From Candidatus Cloacimonadota bacterium (GTDB lineage: Bacteria > Cloacimonadota > Cloacimonadia > Cloacimonadales > TCS61), in NCBI GenBank assembly GCA_030621085.1, contig JAUXIJ010000015.1:1-50104 (forward strand): a stretch of DNA of 50,104 bases, in the 5' to 3' direction. Numbering within the stretch: position 1 is the first letter of the stretch; the number at the start of each line of letters is the position of its first letter. A program made the translations under genes and the position numbers. Below, piece by piece: positions 34,272 to 41,672 of the stretch. A model generated the notes under the pieces. It saw only the letters and a program-made list of their open reading frames with translations, searched no databases and was not told the origin of the DNA.

Positions 34272-37200
34272 ATGAGAGCTTTTAAAACTTTTATTCTTGT
34301 TTTCATTTTTCTAAATTTTTCATATAACCTGTTATCTTCTACCCGCGAAGTAATCATAGAAGATTTCGAAAGTGGTTCAATAACATTATATTCTTATCCG
34401 GATGAAGATATGGAGCCTTTTGCCTGGGAATTGGATACTATCAACACAGCTTCACCCGAATCGCAATACTCACTTAAATTGTACGGCAATACCTGGAAGA
34501 TCGAAGACATTTCTCCGATTGAAATAAATCCCGGTGACATCTGGCAGGTTTCTTCTTATGTAGAAAATATGGGAGAGATCCACAGCTTTGGTGTGATGGA
34601 TAACGAAAATGTGCTGCGTTATTCTCTGGACGGAACCCAAGAGCTGAACATAGAAGAATGGGTTACAGTCAATCAGGGAGCGTTTCCATTCCAGGAATGG
34701 AACATCTTTATGCTTCCTATTGCAGATGACTGGTTTGCCTGGTACGATTATTATCCGGTGATCACCAGTATAGTATTCATAAACGATAATGACGCTGGTT
34801 CCGGTGTAGTTTATTTTGATGATGTGATCAATATTACAGAAGATCTGCCGGTTCCTCCAGCAGTAGAGATAAGTTACATTATTGGACAGATTTATCACAG
34901 ACAGAACGGAGACCGTAGCGTTGATGTTCATTTTTTCAGTGAAGTGACCGACCCCGACAGTGATGAACATCTTTATTTCTGGAACTTTGGCGATGACTCC
35001 ACCAGTACAGCTCAAGACCCTTTTCATACCTTCCTTGTAGAAGATGATCACGATTATACTGTTCTGCTGCAGGTGGTCGATGATACAGATCTTTGGGGGC
35101 AGGATGTATGTCAGATCGAGGTGGATGAAGGAGCTTCTTCCTTTCCGTTGACCATGAATTTCGCTGGTGACATTATGCTGGCACGCGGGTATGAACAAAG
35201 TATCATTCCCAATCTGGGTGTGGAAGCTATCTTCGAACCTACACTTCCAATATTAGGTGATGCAGCGGATATCACTGTGGCGAACCTGGAATGCCCTCTA
35301 ACCACGCATACAACCCATCATCCTACAAAAGCAATTTACTTCAAAGGTAATCCCGAAAATGCTGCCGGACTTGTTTTCGCCGGTATCGACATTGTTACTC
35401 TTGCGAATAACCATATTATCGACTATATGCTGGAAGGAATGCAGGAAACACAGGCTGTTCTGGATAGTTTTGGAGTGCTTTATTCAGGTGCGGGTGCAGA
35501 TTCCTATGAAGCTTATTTACCTCTTTATTATTCTAAGTCCGGCGTGAATATTGCCTTCCTTGCTTCCTGCGATAGAACCGGGCAGTACAACAACTGTCAA
35601 CCGTATTTGAATGCAGGTTATAATAAACCTGGATTCGCTTATATGACACCCTACTATGTGATGCAGCAGATACAAGCTGTGGAAGATTATGCAGATGTTA
35701 TTGTAGTAGAAGCTCACTCGGGAAGTGAATATTCCACAGCACCGGGTGCAAACTACGATTTCATTGATGTTTTTGCAGGTTGGGATGAAAAAGATTTTGC
35801 CGAAGATGAGGATTACACCCCACGCATCGATATTCCCCACATGTGGGATATCGAGATCAGGCATCATTTTATAGATTCCGGAGCAGACCTGGTGATCTGT
35901 CATCACCCGCATGTGATACAGGGACTTGAGATCTATAATGGAAAACTCATTGTCCATTCACTCGGGAATTTTGCTTTTGATCTTAATTATTTTGAAACTT
36001 TCCCGTCTATGATCCTGAATACAAAGATAGATCAGGATGGATTTTGTGAATATTCCATTAAGCCGGTATACATCGACGATTATATTCCAAGACCGGCAGA
36101 AGGAGAACTTGGTATTCACACACTGGATTACATAGCAATGAAATCAAAAGAACAAAATACATATCTTCATGTAGATCGGGATGAAGTGTCTGCAACAGTA
36201 ATAATAGATACCCTGACCATGTTAGTGAACAACGAGCAGTATCAGCAGCAATTGGATTTTGAGGAGATAAATGATCATTGGGTCTCAGAGATACTACATC
36301 TTCCACGTCTTGGATATATCTCTGAAATCAACGCTATCTTCCCGGGAGAGGGCTTTGAATTCAGAGTGGGAAGAGAAATCGTGTGGTTTGGTAATTTCGA
36401 GGATGAAGGCGCATCCACCTGGAACGTGAACAGCGACGATGAATGGTTAGATAACACGGTTTCCTATGAAGGAGAATATTCTCTACGTCATCGAAGATTT
36501 CCTGATTCCGGTGATAATATAATCACAAATCTTGAAAACAGGATAAGAAGATATTCCGATGGGAATTATTCTCTTCACGGGTATATTAAAACACAAAATG
36601 GAGCAGAAGTTACAATTCAAGCAAGATATTACCAAAATCGAACTGGCGCTACTCTCCTGGATATCGAAGATGTGGGTATACCAGTATCGGGAGATCTGGA
36701 CTGGACTTATTTTCAAAAGGAATTAACACTTCCCGATAATACAAATTACTTCGATATATGTTCAAATAGCGATTGCCCTGTAATTGGTGAAGCATTTTCC
36801 TGGTTCGATAACGTTGGTTTGATAGAATGGACAGAATGGGAAACAATTGATAATTTTCCATTTGCTATTATAAATCCCAATTATTACTATTACCTGCAAG
36901 TACGAACAAGCGATCTTCTTGAATCTGGCACCGTTGCTTTTACTGAAACAAACTACGGCAACTATCAGGTCAAATATGATAAGAATACTTCATCAATTCC
37001 ACCTACAGTCAGTTTGAGGGGTAATTATCCCAACCCCTTCAACCCTACTACAACGATTTTGTTTTCCGTAGCACAAACGTCCTCGTTTGTGACACTTGAA
37101 ATTTATAATATCAAAGGGCAAAAAGTGAAGACACTTGTTAACGAAGTGCTCCCGGCAGGAGAGCATTCTGTTGTGTGGGACGGAAAAAATACAAATAATA

Positions 37201-37286
37201 AAGCTGTGGCTTCGGGTATTTATTTTTATAATCTGAAAATTGAAACTAAATCTTTAGCAACTAAAAAGTGCTTGTTATTGAAATAA
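34272..37286 (+). CDS. Secreted PKD / CapA-like metallophosphatase-fold protein with sorting tail
   Basis: 1004 residues from the ATG at 34272, with GGAGG 4 bases upstream; a GTG at 34269 is too close to it. A signal peptide (about 1-22) leads to an N-terminal jelly-roll-like region ('EDFESGSITLYSYPDED'), a PKD domain (about 205-285, 'YFWNFGDDSTSTAQDPFHT'), and a CapA/PgsA-like domain (about 295-620): 'MNFAGDIMLARG', 'VANLECPLT', 'IVTLANNHIIDY', 'DLVICHHPHVIQG', 'LIVHSLGNFAFD'. CapA proteins take part in poly-gamma-glutamate synthesis or export, or act as surface phosphoesterases. A second carbohydrate-binding-like region (about 700-860) precedes the sorting tail (917-1004), ending 'TKKCLLLK'. 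A hairpin-coding element lies at 37072-37091. Confidence 0.87.
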   Translation: MRAFKTFILVFIFLNFSYNLLSSTREVIIEDFESGSITLYSYPDEDMEPFAWELDTINTASPESQYSLKLYGNTWKIEDISPIEINPGDIWQVSSYVENMGEIHSFGVMDNENVLRYSLDGTQELNIEEWVTVNQGAFPFQEWNIFMLPIADDWFAWYDYYPVITSIVFINDNDAGSGVVYFDDVINITEDLPVPPAVEISYIIGQIYHRQNGDRSVDVHFFSEVTDPDSDEHLYFWNFGDDSTSTAQDPFHTFLVEDDHDYTVLLQVVDDTDLWGQDVCQIEVDEGASSFPLTMNFAGDIMLARGYEQSIIPNLGVEAIFEPTLPILGDAADITVANLECPLTTHTTHHPTKAIYFKGNPENAAGLVFAGIDIVTLANNHIIDYMLEGMQETQAVLDSFGVLYSGAGADSYEAYLPLYYSKSGVNIAFLASCDRTGQYNNCQPYLNAGYNKPGFAYMTPYYVMQQIQAVEDYADVIVVEAHSGSEYSTAPGANYDFIDVFAGWDEKDFAEDEDYTPRIDIPHMWDIEIRHHFIDSGADLVICHHPHVIQGLEIYNGKLIVHSLGNFAFDLNYFETFPSMILNTKIDQDGFCEYSIKPVYIDDYIPRPAEGELGIHTLDYIAMKSKEQNTYLHVDRDEVSATVIIDTLTMLVNNEQYQQQLDFEEINDHWVSEILHLPRLGYISEINAIFPGEGFEFRVGREIVWFGNFEDEGASTWNVNSDDEWLDNTVSYEGEYSLRHRRFPDSGDNIITNLENRIRRYSDGNYSLHGYIKTQNGAEVTIQARYYQNRTGATLLDIEDVGIPVSGDLDWTYFQKELTLPDNTNYFDICSNSDCPVIGEAFSWFDNVGLIEWTEWETIDNFPFAIINPNYYYYLQVRTSDLLESGTVAFTETNYGNYQVKYDKNTSSIPPTVSLRGNYPNPFNPTTTILFSVAQTSSFVTLEIYNIKGQKVKTLVNEVLPAGEHSVVWDGKNTNNKAVASGIYFYNLKIETKSLATKKCLLLK
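37072..37091. repeat. Perfect 8-bp hairpin inside coding sequence of a sorting tail
   Basis: CACAAACG (37072-37079), loop TCCT, CGTTTGTG (37084-37091). It encodes the 'QTSSFV' segment between 'TTILFS' and 'LEIYNIKG'. The gene at 44390 carries a version 21 bases longer at the same point (46260-46300). Confidence 0.8.
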
Positions 37287-37291
37287 TGTAA

Positions 37292-37345
37292 CTTAAACCT
37301 CTTTAGCCCGTGAAACGTGAAGCTGTTTAACTGGGCTGGTTTGAG
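37292..37345. repeat. Long nested palindromic element downstream of the CapA-like gene
   Basis: Three stacked stems: CTTAAACC (37292-37299) with GGTTTGAG (37338-37345); AGCCC (37305-37309) with GGGCT (37333-37337); and GTGAAAC (37310-37316) with GTTTAAC (37325-37331, one mismatch). It starts 6 bases after the stop codon and is followed by A5, not a T-run, so it is more likely a mobile palindromic repeat than a canonical terminator. Confidence 0.75.
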
Positions 37346-37354
37346 AAAAATGTA

Positions 37355-37375
37355 ACTCAAACCTCCGGTTTGAGT
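37355..37375. repeat. Perfect 9-bp hairpin upstream of the large beta-helix gene
   Basis: ACTCAAACC (37355-37363), loop TCC, GGTTTGAGT (37367-37375). It sits 28 bases before the ATG at 37403 and belongs to the 'TGTAACTCAAAC' family also seen after the stop codons at 41608 and 49502. Its left arm can pair instead with GGTTTGAG at 37338-37345. Confidence 0.85.
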
Positions 37376-37402
37376 ATAAACGATGATCTTGGTGGAGGTT
37401 TT

Positions 37403-40400
37403 ATGAAAAAAACAGCAATTATTTTTAGCTTATCGATTATTTTTGCTTTTTCTTTTGCAGATACACACATTCCGGCTGGGAATGTAAGCGGGGTTTGGAC
37501 ATTCCCAAATAGTCCATACATAATTGATGGTGAAATTTCTATCCAACAAGGAGATGAATTAACCATCGAACCTGGAATTCAAGTAATTTTTTCTGGACAT
37601 TATAAATTCAATGTTTATGGAAGAATACTAGCGGAAGGGACTGCAACTGATTCAATTTATTTTTCAGCACAAGATGCAGAAATCGGTTGGCATAGTTTAA
37701 GATTTTGGAATACAAATTCAAATGGACAGGACAGTTCAAGGGTTGTTTATTGTATATTGAAACTTGGAAAGGCAATGGGAGAAGGAAATGAAAAATATGG
37801 TGGGGCAATTTATTGTAATAATTCATCTGATATTTTGATCAGTGATTGCATAATTACAAAAAATTATGCGGAATCTCATGGTGGTGGTATTCACTGCTCT
37901 AATTCCAGTCCGAGTCTACTAAATGTTACCATAACAGGAAATAATGTTTATAGTGATTGGCATGCTTATGGTGGTGGTATTTCCTGCTCAAGTTCAAGTC
38001 CAATTTTAGAAAATGTAACTATTAGTGGAAATGGTTGTTATAGTAAGCAGTCTTATGGTGGTGGCATTTACTGCTCTGATTCCAGTCCAAATTTAGAAGA
38101 TGTAACTATCACAGGAAATATTTCTGAGGGTTATGAAGCGTTCGGTGGTGGTATTTACTGCACGGAGTCTAATCCGATTTTACTGAATGTTACTATCACC
38201 GGAAATTATTGTGATTCATCTACCGGTTTTGGTGGTGGAATCTTTTGTGATAATAATTCCGACCCAAATTTAGGAAATGTAGTAATTAATGGAAATAGTG
38301 CTGCTTATGGTGGTGGTTTTTCCTGTTCTAATTCCAATCCGACTTTAGAAAATGTTACTATCACCGGGAATTATGGATATTATCAAGGCGGCGGGATATA
38401 CTGCGGAGATTCCAGTCCGAGTTTAGAAAATGTAACTATTAATGAAAATTATGCTTATGCTCAAGGTGGTGGTATTTATCTTATTTCTAATTCCAATCCG
38501 ATTTTAACAAATGTTACAATAACCGATAATAATGCTCCCGGTACTCTTTCGTCTAATAGTGGCGGCGGGATTTATTGTTCAAATTCTAATCCAACTTTAG
38601 TGAATGTAATTATAAGTGGGAATAGCGTTTCCCATTATATTTCAAAAGGTGGTGGAATTTATTGCGTGGATAACTCTAATTTGAATATGGAGAATGTTTC
38701 AATAGTGGGAAATTCTGCTGTTGAATATGGTGGTGGGATTTACTGTTCGGAATCCAATCTGAATTTCAATCCGGAAAATAGGTGTAATCTTTATTCTAAC
38801 ATTATCACAAATAGTAGAGGTTATGGTTTGGATATTTTTGCTGATAATTGTGATATGATAGATGTAATTGTAGATACCTTCACTGTATTGACTGCAACCG
38901 ATTATTACGCATCACCGATCGACAATTTTACTTTTGATATTCAAAATTGTATTTATCAGCAAATAAATTCCGACCTTTATGTGTCTCCGGATGGAAATAA
39001 TTCAAATAGTGGAACAAGTCCTGATGATCCGTTAAGAACGATAATATATGCATTATCCGTGATATATGCAGACAGTTTAAATCAACATACGGTTTATCTA
39101 TTGCCAGGAATATATAGTCCATCTACAAATGAAGAACAATTTCCATTACCTATGTTTGATTATGTTTCATTACAAGGTAACAGCCAGGAAGATACATTTT
39201 TGGATGCAGAAAATTTATACGATATAATAAGATTTGATTTTGTGATGGAATCAAATATAAGCGATGTTACAATAAGAAATGGTAATTGCGGCATTTATAT
39301 TTCTAATGCCAATCCGTGCATCGAAAATGTTACAATTACGGGTAATTCTGCTCCTGAAAATGGTGGTGGAATTTGTTGTATCGAAAATTCTCATCCAAGT
39401 TTGATGAATGTTATAATAATAAATAATTCTGCTTTCGATAATGGGGGCGGGATTTATTGTTCCAATTCGATTTTAAGTTTGGAAAATATTACTATTACAG
39501 GTAATTCTGCTACTAATGGAGGTGGATTTTATTTCTCTAATACGAACATGAGTTTAGAAAATGTAACCATATCAGGTAATTCTGCTTCTGAAACGGGTGG
39601 TGGAATTAGCCTTTCTAATTCCAATATGAGTTTGGAGAATCTAACCATTTCAAGTAATTCTGCTGATTATGGCGGAGGTGGAATTAGCCTTTCTGCTTCC
39701 GACCCAAGTTTGGAAAATGTTACAATCACATGTAATAGTGCTTACCAAAAAGGAGGTGGAATATTTTGTATTCATCATTCTATTCCCGATCTATCAAATG
39801 TTTCTATAATGAATAATACAGCACAAAACGGAGGAGGGGTTTACTGTAGCCGATATTCCGGTCTGAATTTCAATTCAGAAAGCAGAAGTAGCATATATCT
39901 GAATAATGTCTTAAATAATAGAGGTTGCGGAGTCGATATTTTCAATAATGATTGTGAAACAATAAATGTTATTGTAGATACTTTTTCTGTATCAACACCA
40001 ACAGACTATTATGCATCACCGATCGGCAGTTTTACTTTTGATATTTTACATTCAATTCAGGATACTTTGATAAATTCCGACCTTTATGTGTCTCCGGACG
40101 GAAATAATTCAAATAGTGGAATAAGTCCTGACGAACCGTTAAGAACGATAATATATGCATTATCCGTGATTTATGCAGACAGTTTAAATCAACATACAAT
40201 TTTTCTATTGCCCGGAATATACAGCCCCGAAACAAACGGGGAATCATTTCCTGTAGAATGGAACAATTATGTATCTTTAGAGGGAAGTTTAGAAGAACAG
40301 ACGATATTGGATGCCAATAATGAAACCGGAGTTATGAGATTTAATTATGTAACCGATGCTGAAATAAAGAATATCGTGATAAGAAATGGTTCAACTGATA

Positions 40401-41608
40401 GAGGTGGTGGTATTTATTGTGCTTATTATTCCAGTCCTGTTTTGGAAAATATAACTATAACTGATAATTCTGCTACTACATATGGAGGAGGTATTTATTG
40501 TTATAAATATTCCAATCCAAGTTTGGAGAATGTTATTATTACAGATAATTCAGATTCAGGATATGGAGGTGGAGGTGGGATTTGCTGTTATGATAATTCC
40601 AATCCAAGTTTGATTGATGTTACAATAACAAATAATTCTTCTAATGGTGGTGGAGGTGGTATTTATTGTTATCATTCTGATCCGAGTTTGGAGAATGTGA
40701 CAATAGCAAATAATTCAGCTGCTAGTACCGGCGGTGGAATTTATTGTTTATCTTCCAATCCGAATTTAGAAAATGTTTCAATAACAGATAATTCTGCATC
40801 TAAAGGTGGTGGAATTTATTGCTTTCATTATTCTGACCCTATTCTGGAGAATGTGACAATAGCAAATAATTCGGCTGCTAATCACGGTGGCGGAATTTAT
40901 TGTAATCATCTTTCCGATCCTTATTTAATAAATTGTATCATGTGGGACAATATTCCGGAACAAGTTAATTTTAGTGAATACGGTTATCAAAGCACAATTA
41001 CAATAACATATTCGGATATTCAAGGTGGAGAAGCGGGAATCCCCACAAGTGGAACTGGCACAGTTTATTGGCTGGAAGGTAATATTGACGCCAACCCGTT
41101 ATTTATTGGAACAGGAGATCATCCATATTCTTTACTGGAAGATTCTCCCTGTATAGATGCAGGTAATCCCGACCCAATCTATTATGACCCGGAAGATCCG
41201 TATAATCCCGGCTATGCTTTGTATCCGGCAATGGGAACAATTATCAATGATATGGGAGCTTATGGTGGTCCTAATGCTATCGGTTGGGTTCCAGTGCCTG
41301 TGAATGATGATGTTATAATCCAACCAACATTGAATAAACTTTATCAAAATTACCCCAACCCTTTCAATCCTGAAACTACTATAAAATTCACCGCAGAGGA
41401 CGCAGAACGTGCAGAGATTGTTATTTATAATATCAAAGGGCAGAAAGTGAAGACACTTGTTAATAAAGTACTCCCGGCAGGAGAGCATTCTGTTGTATGG
41501 AACGGGAAAGATGAAAAAGGTAAAAACGTAAGCTCAGGAATCTATTTCTACAAATTAATAGTAGATGATAAAACAATCGAAACAAAGAAGTGTTTGTTGT
41601 TGAAATAG
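37403..41608 (+). CDS. Large secreted Cys-rich beta-helix protein with duplicated DUF1565-like modules and sorting tail
   Basis: 1401 residues from ATG 37403, with GGAGG 4 bases upstream and a signal peptide ('KTAIIFSLSIIFAFSFA'). I count about 26 coils of the form 'GGGIYCSNSNPTLENVTITG' in three blocks (about 12, 7 and 7). They are separated by two near-identical DUF1565-like modules starting 'DLYVSPDGNNSNSG' (at about 38970 and 40080). About 22 of the 26 coils have Cys right after 'GGG(I/F)x', so the folded solenoid would carry a ladder of Cys. The end has 'SDIQGGEAGIPTSG', a 'CIDAGNPDP' segment and the sorting tail (from about 1315), ending 'TKKCLLLK'. The pattern resembles the GGAI repeats of chlamydial Pmp adhesins. 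A surface adhesin or glycan-binding role is inferred. Confidence 0.88.
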   Translation: MKKTAIIFSLSIIFAFSFADTHIPAGNVSGVWTFPNSPYIIDGEISIQQGDELTIEPGIQVIFSGHYKFNVYGRILAEGTATDSIYFSAQDAEIGWHSLRFWNTNSNGQDSSRVVYCILKLGKAMGEGNEKYGGAIYCNNSSDILISDCIITKNYAESHGGGIHCSNSSPSLLNVTITGNNVYSDWHAYGGGISCSSSSPILENVTISGNGCYSKQSYGGGIYCSDSSPNLEDVTITGNISEGYEAFGGGIYCTESNPILLNVTITGNYCDSSTGFGGGIFCDNNSDPNLGNVVINGNSAAYGGGFSCSNSNPTLENVTITGNYGYYQGGGIYCGDSSPSLENVTINENYAYAQGGGIYLISNSNPILTNVTITDNNAPGTLSSNSGGGIYCSNSNPTLVNVIISGNSVSHYISKGGGIYCVDNSNLNMENVSIVGNSAVEYGGGIYCSESNLNFNPENRCNLYSNIITNSRGYGLDIFADNCDMIDVIVDTFTVLTATDYYASPIDNFTFDIQNCIYQQINSDLYVSPDGNNSNSGTSPDDPLRTIIYALSVIYADSLNQHTVYLLPGIYSPSTNEEQFPLPMFDYVSLQGNSQEDTFLDAENLYDIIRFDFVMESNISDVTIRNGNCGIYISNANPCIENVTITGNSAPENGGGICCIENSHPSLMNVIIINNSAFDNGGGIYCSNSILSLENITITGNSATNGGGFYFSNTNMSLENVTISGNSASETGGGISLSNSNMSLENLTISSNSADYGGGGISLSASDPSLENVTITCNSAYQKGGGIFCIHHSIPDLSNVSIMNNTAQNGGGVYCSRYSGLNFNSESRSSIYLNNVLNNRGCGVDIFNNDCETINVIVDTFSVSTPTDYYASPIGSFTFDILHSIQDTLINSDLYVSPDGNNSNSGISPDEPLRTIIYALSVIYADSLNQHTIFLLPGIYSPETNGESFPVEWNNYVSLEGSLEEQTILDANNETGVMRFNYVTDAEIKNIVIRNGSTDRGGGIYCAYYSSPVLENITITDNSATTYGGGIYCYKYSNPSLENVIITDNSDSGYGGGGGICCYDNSNPSLIDVTITNNSSNGGGGGIYCYHSDPSLENVTIANNSAASTGGGIYCLSSNPNLENVSITDNSASKGGGIYCFHYSDPILENVTIANNSAANHGGGIYCNHLSDPYLINCIMWDNIPEQVNFSEYGYQSTITITYSDIQGGEAGIPTSGTGTVYWLEGNIDANPLFIGTGDHPYSLLEDSPCIDAGNPDPIYYDPEDPYNPGYALYPAMGTIINDMGAYGGPNAIGWVPVPVNDDVIIQPTLNKLYQNYPNPFNPETTIKFTAEDAERAEIVIYNIKGQKVKTLVNKVLPAGEHSVVWNGKDEKGKNVSSGIYFYKLIVDDKTIETKKCLLLK
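38755..39290 (+). repeat. Internal duplication, copy 1 (DUF1565-like module)
   Basis: This segment and the one at 39860-40390 encode the same module in the same gene. From 'ccgacctttatgtgtctcc' (about 38978) for roughly 145 bases the DNA is nearly identical to the second copy, while the first 200 bases ('LYSNIITNSRGYGLDIF' against 'IYLNNVLNNRGCGVDIF') and the end are more diverged. Confidence 0.85.
39860..40390 (+). repeat. Internal duplication, copy 2 (DUF1565-like module)
   Basis: Second copy of the module at 38755-39290. The best-conserved part runs from about 40078 to 40220 and differs there by only about ten bases. The conserved DNA core suggests a recent duplication or gene conversion. 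Confidence 0.85.
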
Positions 41609-41672
41609 TGTAACTCAAACTAGATGATAATGATAAATGAAACATTTAAACCATGTTTTTTAGGAGGTCCCT

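Noticed and set aside
34470..35198. 242-codon open frame on the minus strand inside the CapA-like gene
   Set aside because: It is antisense to the PKD/CapA coding sequence, which has clear domains; the minus-strand translation matches no family I know.
37800..40960. Regular short repeats that could suggest a CRISPR array or tandem DNA repeat
   Set aside because: The periodicity of about 60-90 bases comes from beta-helix coils in an open reading frame; repeats are imperfect at DNA level and spacers are not unique, unlike CRISPR.
41640..41658. AAACAT...ATGTTT followed by T's as a terminator before the gene at 41673
   Set aside because: The stem is only six weak pairs and overlaps the leader and ribosome-site region of the next gene; evidence is too thin.
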